This document shows positions 1 through 6,298 of a DNA stretch of 6,309 nt, piece after piece. The notes under the pieces are model-generated. The model worked only from the letters and a program-made list of their open reading frames with translations. It was not told the DNA's origin and searched no databases. The first letter of the stretch is position 1; each line of letters opens with the position of its first letter. Origin of the DNA: Dehalococcoidales bacterium (lineage in GTDB: Bacteria; Chloroflexota; Dehalococcoidia; Dehalococcoidales; UBA2162); NCBI GenBank assembly GCA_002685815.1, contig NYYM01000066.1:1-6309 (forward strand), written 5' to 3'. Made by a program: the position numbers and the translations under genes.

Positions 1-580
1 CACCCATTCTGCCGTGGGAGGTGGACTCCAGCGCCTCCTCGAATATAAGTCGTAAGGTATCGGTCCTGTGAACACCATAAAAAGTGGCCGTATCGTAATT
101 TGCCAAGTGAGAAGTCAGCCTTTCTGAAGGGCCGCCCTGTGTCACGGACCTGCCAAAACCACCGGGAGTCCAGTCATATTCGATCTTCCCTCTTTTTCGT
201 TTTCTCAGTGAATGGGAACAATCCACCCCTAGAGCGACAGAATAGTCCTGGTTTCTTTCCATAAAGCCCACACATTCACTGATTGCCGAGGAGATAACAA
301 AATCATCATCGGCGCAGAGAACAGCGTATTTGGTGGTTATTTTGCGGATAGCCTGCAGGATTTTTTTCTGCGGGGTCAAATCCGAGGGAAACTTAAGGTA
401 GTTTATGCTCTGCCGTTCGATGAGCCCGACCACTTCATCATCCAATGGGCTGCTGCTTGAATCGGCTATCAGGATACTAAATGCCATTTCGCCACGGAGA
501 TAATACTCCAGCAGGCGTTTTAAGTAGGAGTATCGATTATAGGTAGGTATTAATATCGTGATTTCTTTTGATAAATCCAT
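1..580 (-). CDS. Glycosyltransferase family 2 (GT-A fold, TIGR00180-like), C-terminus cut by the window
   Basis: Seen: an open frame of 193 codons from the ATG at 578-580 runs to the left edge without a stop. The N-terminus has the GT-A opening strand ITILIPTYNR (residues 7-16). A second strand, ILIADSSS (36-43), ends in Asp40, at the usual nucleotide-binding position. CADDDF (89-94) is the DXD-type metal/nucleotide motif. A motif with NYDTATFYGVHRT near 161-173 resembles the TIGR00180 glycosyltransferase group. No signal peptide or membrane segment is seen in the visible part. It starts 38 nt after the epimerase stop with only a weak Shine-Dalgarno-like AGAAG, and no other in-frame start lies in that gap. 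Family knowledge: such enzymes transfer a sugar from a nucleotide donor, usually in the cytoplasm at the membrane face. Inference: it may transfer the heptose derivative made by the neighbours. Donor and acceptor cannot be read from the sequence. Confidence 0.9.
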   Translation of the reverse strand, partial: MDLSKEITILIPTYNRYSYLKRLLEYYLRGEMAFSILIADSSSSPLDDEVVGLIERQSINYLKFPSDLTPQKKILQAIRKITTKYAVLCADDDFVISSAISECVGFMERNQDYSVALGVDCSHSLRKRKRGKIEYDWTPGGFGRSVTQGGPSERLTSHLANYDTATFYGVHRTDTLRLIFEEALESTSHGRMG

Positions 581-618
581 AAATGCGCTTCTGACGTTGT
601 CTAGGCAAACATATCACA

Positions 619-1179
619 CTAGACTTCCAGCCCGACGTATTTTTCCAAAAATTCCCTATAGCTCCCCGTACCCGCATCTTTTTCCGAGAGAACCGGGTCT
701 TTCACCGGCCAGTCGATCGCTATGTCCGGGTCGTCCCACCTGAGCCCGCCCTGTTTCTCGGGGGTATAATAATCACCCATCTTGTAAAGCAGGGTGCAGT
801 CGTCTGTCAGGGTACACATGCCCAGGGCGAAGCCTTCGGGAAGATACAGCATTTTATGATTTCTTTCGGAAAGTACGCTGCTCTCCCACTGACCCAGCGT
901 AGCCGAGTCCCTTCTCAAGTCCACGAAAACCATAAATAACTCGCCTCCGGTGGCTCGGACCAGTTTCACTTCGCCGTGAGGTGGAAATTGGAAATGAAGC
1001 CCTCTCAGAGTCCCTTGTTTGCTGGAGTAGGAATGATTCTCCTGAACCCAATGTTGGTTCAGACCGAGGCTCTTGAACAGGGCGTTGTCATAGGTTCTCA
1101 TGAAGAACCCCCTGTTATCCTCAACCGGTTCCAGGTCGATATCGTAGACCCCCTTCAGCTTTCTTTCTTTCACTTGCAT
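619..1179 (-). CDS. RmlC/RfbC-family cupin epimerase (NDP-4-keto sugar 3,5-epimerase type)
   Basis: A 186-residue protein, the normal RmlC length. Residues matching the RmlC active site are Arg59 and His62 (in GTLRGLHFQ), Lys72, Tyr132 (LLYK), Tyr138 and Asp168 (LSEKDAG). The second conserved His, in the family's P-E-G-x-A-H-G stretch, is Leu119 here (PEGFALG). Family role: epimerisation at C3 and/or C5 of a nucleotide-linked 4-keto-6-deoxy sugar in the cytoplasm. Classical RmlC works on dTDP-rhamnose precursors, but no rmlA, rmlB or rmlD is visible. Relatives such as DdahB and MlghB of Campylobacter work on GDP-4-keto-6-deoxyheptose, which fits the heptose genes upstream better. Start: the ATG at 1179 gives the family's usual N-terminus (MxVxExxLxGV) one base after the methyltransferase stop. 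A TTG at 1188 would add three residues and overlap that gene by 8 nt. Enzyme class is sure; substrate and 3- versus 5-specificity are inferred. Confidence 0.9.
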   Translation of the reverse strand: MQVKERKLKGVYDIDLEPVEDNRGFFMRTYDNALFKSLGLNQHWVQENHSYSSKQGTLRGLHFQFPPHGEVKLVRATGGELFMVFVDLRRDSATLGQWESSVLSERNHKMLYLPEGFALGMCTLTDDCTLLYKMGDYYTPEKQGGLRWDDPDIAIDWPVKDPVLSEKDAGTGSYREFLEKYVGLEV

Positions 1180-1180
1180 T

Positions 1181-2416
1181 TCACTCAACCATCTTCACCA
1201 CTTTGGGGCTGTTTGGCAGTGGTAATATGCACTGCCCCCTAAAGCTGAATTTATTCCTCAAAATCCTCATTATTTCATCCGCAAAATTCCAGGCCAATAT
1301 TACCACATATTCCGGGTTTTCTTTCATTACCTCTTCCGGACTGGCTATGGGTATGCGCGTTCCGGCCGTGTAATGCCCTTGTTTCAGTGGATTATGGTCC
1401 GCAATCACCGAAACGAGCCCCGAGTCTATGCCGCAGAAATTCAGCAACGTTGAGCTTCTGGCCGAAGCCCCGTAGCCGGCTATCGGTCCCCCCGCCACGG
1501 TGATTTCCGCTAGAATGTCCAGTAATTGCTCGCGATGGGAGTAGACGTGTTCGGCAAAACTCTGCCAGTTATCCAGTTCATTTACCCGACTGGTCTTTTC
1601 GACCTCACGGTAAGTCCCGACGATTGGCCCTTCTTTCGCTGCCTTCTTCTTCATGTACAGAACAAGGGAACCGCCGCTTATCGGACTCTCGGTTATATCG
1701 GTCACAAAAAGACCGTGCTGGTTCAGCAGCCTCTCCAGACTCCCTAGGGTGTAGTAGCAGAGATGCTCATGGTAAATGGAATCGTAATGCAGTCCCTGAT
1801 AGATGACGCTGGCGTAATGAAATTCCACCACCAGCAGACCGTTGTCATCCAGGCAGATGTGGAGACCCTCCACGAAGTCGTGCAGGTTGGCTACGTGGGG
1901 CAGCACATTCCGGGCCACCACCACTCCGGCCCGCCCGCATTCCTCTATTATTCCTCGGGCCTCCTCCGCTCCGAAGAACTTACAAAGAGTGGGTACTCCA
2001 TCGGTCACGGCTCTGTCGGCGATATTCTTGGCCGGGTCAACTCCCAAAACTTTGAAGTCGTTTTCGATAAAGGGCTTGAGAAATGTCCCGTCATTACTGG
2101 CCACCTCAAGCACGTAACTTTCCTTTAGTGATTCAGCCCGGGAGGCGATTTCCCAGTAGAAAGCCCTTGCGTGCTCCTTGGCCCCCTCGGACGTGGCCGT
2201 CACCCAGATGTAGCTGGAAAACAGGTCGGCCGGTTCGGCGGTGTGGTTTAACTGTACCAGTCGGCAGTCGGGGCACCAGCTTAACGTCAAAGGGTAAAAT
2301 GCCTCTTCTTCATCCGGGCCCTTGAGCAGGGAATTCGCAAACGGTTGCTCCCCCAGGTCGAGAAAATCGACAATGTTAGGGTTTTGGCAAATGCGACAGG
2401 ATTTGATTTTTTCCAT
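1181..2416 (-). CDS. Sugar C-methyltransferase, TylC3/TcaB9 type (zinc domain + SAM domain + C-terminal Rossmann-like domain)
   Basis: A 411-residue protein with the three-domain layout of NDP-sugar C-methyltransferases. An N-terminal zinc domain has CRIC (Cys7, Cys10) and CPDC (Cys48, Cys51). A class I SAM-binding core has the glycine-rich stretch LEVASNDGTFL (103-113). A C-terminal domain opens with GYGASARSSTLLNFCGI (314-330). The family's catalytic block Y-H-E-H is at 215-218, matching Tyr222, Glu224 and His225 of TcaB9; Tyr69 is the likely counterpart of Tyr76. Family role: transfer of a methyl group from S-adenosylmethionine to a ring carbon, typically C3, of a nucleotide-linked 4-keto sugar, giving a branched sugar. 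Start ATG at 2416 is 6 nt after the stop of the nucleotidyltransferase-phosphatase gene and follows a purine-rich stretch. Next to heptose genes it may make a branched heptose; that is inference. The class assignment is firm, the substrate is not. Confidence 0.93.
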   Translation of the reverse strand: MEKIKSCRICQNPNIVDFLDLGEQPFANSLLKGPDEEEAFYPLTLSWCPDCRLVQLNHTAEPADLFSSYIWVTATSEGAKEHARAFYWEIASRAESLKESYVLEVASNDGTFLKPFIENDFKVLGVDPAKNIADRAVTDGVPTLCKFFGAEEARGIIEECGRAGVVVARNVLPHVANLHDFVEGLHICLDDNGLLVVEFHYASVIYQGLHYDSIYHEHLCYYTLGSLERLLNQHGLFVTDITESPISGGSLVLYMKKKAAKEGPIVGTYREVEKTSRVNELDNWQSFAEHVYSHREQLLDILAEITVAGGPIAGYGASARSSTLLNFCGIDSGLVSVIADHNPLKQGHYTAGTRIPIASPEEVMKENPEYVVILAWNFADEIMRILRNKFSFRGQCILPLPNSPKVVKMVE

Positions 2417-2422
2417 CTCTTC

Positions 2423-3652
2423 TTAGGCCTTGTCTATTCCCGGTCCGGATTCTAATAAGGATTCTACGATTTGCAGCAAACTCCTGTCCGGTCCCACCCG
2501 TTCCACTTTGCATCCGGCGGCCTGGCTTGCTTCGATGTCCCGCTGGTCGTCGCCGATAAAGACAGCTTTGGTCAGGTCAAAATCATCGTCGCTGGCTGCC
2601 CTGAAAAGCATACCTGGCTTCGGTTTGCGGCAGTCACAGCCGTCCTCGTTGCCATGAGGGCAGTAATATATCCGGTTGATAGAGGTCCCATTCTTCTCCA
2701 GTTCTACTTTCATTTTCCGGTGTATCGTTTCCAGGTCAGACTCACTCATCAGGCCCCGGGCGATACCCCGCTGATTGGTAATAACGTATATATCATAGCC
2801 GTCTTGCCTCAGAAGCCGCATCGCTTCGATCGCGCCAGGCAGAAACTCAAATTCACTCCAGGTCCTAATGTAGCCGCCTTCGTCCGCTTTCTTGTTAATC
2901 ACTCCGTCCCTGTCAAGCATTACAACCTTTTTGGTTTGAAGATATTTTTCGGTCGCCTTCAGGTTCTCGGGCGTGCTGATGTAGTGGTATCGGTGCTCGG
3001 TCAAATAGCCGGAGAGCTGTCGTTTTTCTGCCAGTAACGGTAAAACCTCTTCCTCGAAAGAAAAATCACTCTCCGGCATAGACTCCAGCACTCGCTTGTC
3101 CAATATGAAAAAACCGATGTCGACCCCATTGAGGGCCGGATCTTTTCTGAGCTTGTCATATTTTACTACGTAACTGTTCTCATCTACGTAAATATTATTC
3201 TCGGATCCGTATTCACCTTTCGCGTCCCTGTTGGCGTAGACCGTAGTTGAAGCCAGGCTCTTTTGTTTGACATAAAAAGCAAGCATCCTTTTCAGGTCGA
3301 GCGGCCAGTAGTTGTCGCCGTAGGTCAGTATGAAGAGGTCGTCCAGCAGTTTCCCGGCTTGCCTCATCCTGGTGCCCGTTTGGTCGGATACTTTGCCGAT
3401 GGAATACGTTATATTAACTCCAAAGTCTGAACCGTCGCCAAAATGCCCAGTTACTTTCTCGGGCAGGTACCCCAGCAGAAGAACAATCTCCGATATGCCG
3501 TTTTCCATTAACATTTCTATCAGGTACTCCAGAAAAGGGCGGTCATTAACCGGTACCATCGGCTTCGGAAGATGATCGGTCAGGGGTTTCAGACGATTCC
3601 CCTCGCCCCCTGCCAGAATAACCGCCTGCCTGATATTCGCCAAGCTGCTCAA
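2423..3652 (-). CDS. hddC/gmhB: Bifunctional HddC-type heptose-1-phosphate nucleotidyltransferase fused to GmhB-type heptose bisphosphate 7-phosphatase
   Basis: A 409-residue two-domain fusion. Residues 1 to about 238 are an RmlA-like nucleotidyltransferase: LAGGEGNRLKPLT (13-25) followed by LPKPM (28-32) forms the nucleotide site, GDN (112-114) holds the metal-binding Asp113, and TPENLKATEKYL (227-238) closes the domain as in HddC proteins. Residues from about 241 are a HAD phosphatase: DRDGVIN (247-253) with nucleophile Asp247 and acid/base Asp249, ITNQ (291-294), RKPKPGM (342-348), and GDDQRD (367-372). Zinc ligands are Cys331, His333, Cys339 and Cys341, with a short five-residue spacer. 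Roles: the phosphatase removes the 7-phosphate from heptose 1,7-bisphosphate, then the transferase adds a nucleotide (GMP from GTP in HddC) to heptose 1-phosphate. The start is a TTG; TTG at 3643 is an alternative, and no ATG occurs before residue 32. The first codon overlaps the SDR stop (TTGA). GTP preference is inferred from the pathway. Confidence 0.93.
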   Translation of the reverse strand: MSSLANIRQAVILAGGEGNRLKPLTDHLPKPMVPVNDRPFLEYLIEMLMENGISEIVLLLGYLPEKVTGHFGDGSDFGVNITYSIGKVSDQTGTRMRQAGKLLDDLFILTYGDNYWPLDLKRMLAFYVKQKSLASTTVYANRDAKGEYGSENNIYVDENSYVVKYDKLRKDPALNGVDIGFFILDKRVLESMPESDFSFEEEVLPLLAEKRQLSGYLTEHRYHYISTPENLKATEKYLQTKKVVMLDRDGVINKKADEGGYIRTWSEFEFLPGAIEAMRLLRQDGYDIYVITNQRGIARGLMSESDLETIHRKMKVELEKNGTSINRIYYCPHGNEDGCDCRKPKPGMLFRAASDDDFDLTKAVFIGDDQRDIEASQAAGCKVERVGPDRSLLQIVESLLESGPGIDKA

Positions 3653-4680
3653 CCCCTCCAGAACAGATTTTCGTCGATTGTTTTATTGTTTACCAAAACC
3701 TGAAGCTGGTTCAGCCTGATGTATTTCTTCCCCGTAAATTCTTCTTCTGTCAACCCGTGGGCTTTGTAGGCTTCATATAATTGCCGGACGCCCTTCTCAA
3801 TGTCCCATTCGGGTTTAAAAAACCCCTTCAGCCTGGTTGATATCTTGTCAAAGCTGACCTTGTAGGTTCTTGAGTCGGAACCGTGCTCGTAGGTATACTC
3901 GACCTCGCACCCTGGTACAACTTTCTTGACCAACTCAGCCATATCCTTTATCCGGTAATTCTCCTTGTTTTGTCCCACGTTAAATGTTTCGTTGTGTATC
4001 GCTTCGATCGGCGCTTCTAGACAGGCGATATAGGCCCGTCCCAGATCTTCGACGTGAACAGTGGGTCTCCAGGGGGAACCGTCGCTCATGATTTTGATTT
4101 TTCCGCTGGTGTATGCCCAGCCGGTCAGGTTATTCACCACCAGGTCGCACCGCAGCATTGGAGATATACCGTAGGCTGTGCTGGCCCTCAAAAAGACCGG
4201 CGAAAAACTGTCATCCGCCTTCTTGGTCAGCGCTTCTTCGGATTTTACTTTTGAGATGGCATATTCGGTGACCGGGGCCATCGGAGAATCTTCACTCACG
4301 GCCTCTTCTCCTGCTACCCCGTACAGACTGCAGGAAGAAGCATACAGGAATCGTCTCACTCCTGCTTCTTTGGCCAGATCGGCCAGTTTTACCGTTGCTA
4401 GGTAGTTGACGTCATCGGTCAATCTGGGGTTAAAAGCCCCCAGCGGGTCATTGGAAAGTGCCGCCAGGTGGATGACTGCATCAATATTCGCCAAATCCTC
4501 TTTAGACACCGCTCGGATATCCTTACTAATCTGCCTTATCCGAGGGTTTTGAAATTGGTCGAATTCACAGTCCTGGTAGTAGTTCGTATCCAAACCAACC
4601 ACCCCATAGTCTGCTTCGAGCAGAAGTTGTGTCAGCCTCGAACCGATGTAGCCATTGTTCCCGGTAACAAGAATATTCAT
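3649..4680 (-). CDS. Extended SDR, NAD-dependent nucleotide-sugar epimerase/reductase
   Basis: A 343-residue extended short-chain dehydrogenase/reductase. It has the cofactor motif GNNGYIG (7-13), Asp31 at the end of the second strand (suggesting NAD(H) rather than NADP(H)), SSCSLYG (115-121), the catalytic pair Tyr140 and Lys144 (YAISK), and WRPTVHVEDL (204-213), typical of sugar-nucleotide enzymes. A tail (about 317-343) ends in NLFWRG. Where RmlB/GMD-type 4,6-dehydratases carry Thr-Asp-Glu, this protein has Ser116-Cys117-Ser118, so a dehydratase role is unlikely; 4-reduction or epimerisation fits better. It lies between the isomerase (18 nt gap) and the nucleotidyltransferase fusion (4 nt overlap), so it is probably made in step with the heptose enzymes. 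Its ATG has GGATGG at 4685-4690 as a plausible ribosome site. Candidate roles are a final C4 keto-reduction, like DdahC/MlghC in Campylobacter, or C4 epimerisation. The sequence does not decide between them. Confidence 0.9.
   Translation of the reverse strand: MNILVTGNNGYIGSRLTQLLLEADYGVVGLDTNYYQDCEFDQFQNPRIRQISKDIRAVSKEDLANIDAVIHLAALSNDPLGAFNPRLTDDVNYLATVKLADLAKEAGVRRFLYASSCSLYGVAGEEAVSEDSPMAPVTEYAISKVKSEEALTKKADDSFSPVFLRASTAYGISPMLRCDLVVNNLTGWAYTSGKIKIMSDGSPWRPTVHVEDLGRAYIACLEAPIEAIHNETFNVGQNKENYRIKDMAELVKKVVPGCEVEYTYEHGSDSRTYKVSFDKISTRLKGFFKPEWDIEKGVRQLYEAYKAHGLTEEEFTGKKYIRLNQLQVLVNNKTIDENLFWRG
3655..3659 (-). promoter_or_regulatory. Ribosome binding site of the hddC/gmhB fusion inside the SDR gene
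   Basis: The minus strand reads GGAGG, 2 nt before the TTG at 3652 and 11 nt before the in-frame TTG at 3643. Neither spacing is ideal, so the exact start of the fusion remains open between these two TTG codons. The site overlaps the last SDR codons. Confidence 0.5.
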
Positions 4681-4698
4681 ACTACCATCCGTCTTTCT

Positions 4699-5295
4699 TC
4701 AGGATACCTCTGGTTTGGCCGACTCGTCCCTGAGCAGGCATATCAGCAGGTGCCACACCAGCAAGTGGATATCTTCAACTCTCTGCATGTGAAAACTGGC
4801 TACATGGATGTTTTCTTGAGCGCATTTCAGTAATTTGCCCCCGTCGTATCCCGAAAGTCCGATCGTCAGACCCCCATTTTCGTTGGCATACTCGATGGCC
4901 TTGATGACATTCATGGAATTGCCGCTGCCGCTTATTCCCACCACGATATCGCCCGGTTCCATCAAACTCTTTAACTGTTCGATGAAAATATCTTCAAAGC
5001 TGGCGTCATTTGCCCAGGCTAGCATAACCGGAATACTGTCGGTCAGGGCCATAACTTTGAATCTGGGCAATCCTTCGGTGATAGTGCACTTGGCCAGGTC
5101 TTGGGCCACGTGGGATGCCGTAGAACTGCTCCCTCCGTTACCCATCAGAAATATCGTTTTCTTGTTCTCCCTGGCTTCTAGCAGTATGGAGGCAAATTTA
5201 TCGGTCTTGCGTATCAAGTCGGCCTCTGCTGCCTCCATCATCCTTTTCAGTTCTGTCAGGTATTCCTTGACAAATTCTTTTCTGAATTCATTCAT
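4699..5295 (-). CDS. gmhA: GmhA-type D-sedoheptulose-7-phosphate isomerase (SIS domain)
   Basis: A 198-residue single SIS-domain protein, close to the usual GmhA length. It has the phosphate-binding loops GNGGSSSTASH (52-62) and SGSGNS (122-127), and the C-terminal helix RVEDIHLLVWH (172-182). Role: converts sedoheptulose 7-phosphate to D-glycero-D-manno-heptose 7-phosphate, the first committed step of heptose synthesis. Compared with E. coli GmhA, zinc/catalytic positions His61, Glu65, Gln172 and His180 appear here as His62, Asp66, Glu174 and His182, and Asp169 is replaced by Gln171, so this is a divergent subfamily. Start: ATG at 5295 has GGGGGAG 7 nt upstream and overlaps the hddA stop by 8 nt. 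A longer frame reaching 5322 would add nine residues without such a site. The link with hddA and hddC/gmhB makes the heptose assignment strong despite the changed residues. Confidence 0.9.
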   Translation of the reverse strand: MNEFRKEFVKEYLTELKRMMEAAEADLIRKTDKFASILLEARENKKTIFLMGNGGSSSTASHVAQDLAKCTITEGLPRFKVMALTDSIPVMLAWANDASFEDIFIEQLKSLMEPGDIVVGISGSGNSMNVIKAIEYANENGGLTIGLSGYDGGKLLKCAQENIHVASFHMQRVEDIHLLVWHLLICLLRDESAKPEVS

Positions 5296-6298
5296 TATTA
5301 TTCTCCCCCAAACTGCTGTCACTATTATAGATTATTTTGCTGCCTTCGGGCTCGAAATTAAATGGTGCCTCTCTCAGTTCTGATAGAGCCTCACGCACCC
5401 GGACCTGATTTTCTTTCTCACAGTACAGCAGTAGAAACCCCCCTCCCCCCGAGCCGAGCAGTTTGCCGCCGGTAGCCCCGGCTTCTCTGGCTTTTCCGTA
5501 GAAATTGTCGATGGCCTCGTTGGTAATCATTGCGGCCAGTTTCTGCTTATGAAGCCAGCCCTCGTGTAACTTATTGCTGAACTCACTGAGGTCGTTAGTC
5601 GTCACCGCCCTGTTGAGTTCCTCGGATAACCCGACCATCCTCCCCAGAACAGGCAGATTTTCGGGCGTTTTTTCTGCTTGTTCCGTTAGAATGTTGTCGG
5701 ATTGGGTTTTCAGGCCGGTATAGAACAGCAGCAGATTTTGGTTCAATTTAACCAGAGTTTCCCGGCTACAGTTGGCGGGTGTAACCGAGACACTCTCATC
5801 GCGGTCAAATCGCATAAAATTCAGACCACCGTAAGCGGCCGCGTACTGGTCTTGTTTGCCGATGGGCCGGCCCAAAACTTCTATCTCAATCTGACAGGCT
5901 TCTCGAGCCAATGTTTCGGTTGACACCCGCTCTCCGTTACAGGCGTGGAGAGCATTTAGGATCCCCACTGCAAGGCTGCTTGAAGCTCCCAATCCGGAGC
6001 CGGCGTGAGCCGGTAGCATATCGCCCATGTAGGTAATATCAATGCCTCCTCCGGTGATGCCGATTAACTTCAGTGCCTCTCTGGCCAGGTTGTGCTCAAT
6101 ATCTTCAATCCGTTCAACAAACTCTACCTTGGAATAGATCACCCGAATACGCTGATCGAAAGTCTTGTTTACACTTACGTACATGAATTTGTCGATAGCC
6201 GTGCTCAGTACCGAGCCGTAGCCGTTCTGATAGTAGACTTTCAGGTCAGACCCCCCCCCGGCAAAACTAACTCGTAGCGGTGTTTTGGATATAATCAT
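5288..6298 (-). CDS. hddA: HddA-type D-glycero-alpha-D-manno-heptose 7-phosphate kinase (GHMP kinase)
   Basis: A 336-residue GHMP-family kinase of normal HddA length. The three family motifs are present: the N-terminal RVSFAGGGSD (9-18), the ATP-binding loop GSGLGASSSL (100-109), and the C-terminal GATGGKLLGSGGGG (274-287). Asp150 in GKQDQYAAAYGG is the likely catalytic base. Role: uses ATP to phosphorylate heptose 7-phosphate at C1, giving the alpha-1,7-bisphosphate. The alpha anomer marks the GDP-heptose branch, as opposed to the HldE beta/ADP-heptose branch of LPS core synthesis. It is the first gene of the visible operon, and its last codons carry the ribosome site of gmhA. Start: ATG at 6298 gives the family's standard N-terminus (IISKTPLRVSFAGGG). 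Only 11 nt upstream are visible, with no clear Shine-Dalgarno sequence; a TGA directly precedes the ATG, so an upstream gene may end here. A run of nine G lies in codons 14-16. Confidence 0.93.
   Translation of the reverse strand: MIISKTPLRVSFAGGGSDLKVYYQNGYGSVLSTAIDKFMYVSVNKTFDQRIRVIYSKVEFVERIEDIEHNLAREALKLIGITGGGIDITYMGDMLPAHAGSGLGASSSLAVGILNALHACNGERVSTETLAREACQIEIEVLGRPIGKQDQYAAAYGGLNFMRFDRDESVSVTPANCSRETLVKLNQNLLLFYTGLKTQSDNILTEQAEKTPENLPVLGRMVGLSEELNRAVTTNDLSEFSNKLHEGWLHKQKLAAMITNEAIDNFYGKAREAGATGGKLLGSGGGGFLLLYCEKENQVRVREALSELREAPFNFEPEGSKIIYNSDSSLGENNNE
5303..5309 (-). promoter_or_regulatory. Ribosome binding site of gmhA inside the end of hddA
   Basis: The minus strand reads GGGGGAG followed by a 7-nt spacer and ATG at 5295. 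It is the strongest Shine-Dalgarno match in the window and supports the 198-residue GmhA start over the longer frame. It lies within the last codons of hddA, with stop and start overlapping as ATGAATGA, which points to coupled translation of kinase and isomerase. Confidence 0.75.
6251..6259 (-). repeat. Nine-base poly-G tract in the 5' end of hddA
   Basis: The plus strand has nine consecutive C, read on the coding strand as three GGG codons for Gly14-16 of the GHMP N-terminal glycine motif. It is the longest homopolymer in the window. A one-base slip would shift the frame near codon 16 and inactivate the kinase. Confidence 0.9.

Noticed and set aside
361..367. Run of seven A (coding strand) in the glycosyltransferase as a programmed frameshift site
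   Set aside because: The zero frame reads CAG AAA AAA ATC, so the run is not in the X-XXY-YYZ phase, and the frame continues intact to the window edge.
581..618. Terminator or promoter in the longest gap, between the epimerase and glycosyltransferase genes
   Set aside because: No inverted repeat with a T run and no convincing -35/-10 pair; 38 nt is compatible with read-through.
619..1179. dTDP-rhamnose pathway assignment (true rmlC)
   Set aside because: No rmlA, rmlB or rmlD partner is visible, an active-site His is changed, and the neighbours are heptose enzymes; the nucleotidyltransferase here is fused to a heptose bisphosphatase-type domain.
976..1242. Open frame on the plus strand opposite the epimerase gene
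   Set aside because: It lies antisense to a clearly conserved gene, shows no recognisable motif, and its codons follow from the opposite strand.
2471..3037. 188-codon open frame on the plus strand opposite the phosphatase domain
   Set aside because: The minus-strand frame carries all HAD and zinc motifs; the plus-strand product has no family features.
4835..5383. 182-codon hydrophobic-looking open frame on the plus strand opposite gmhA
   Set aside because: Leu/Ser/Ile richness is expected from the complement of the isomerase codons; no ribosome site or family motif was found.
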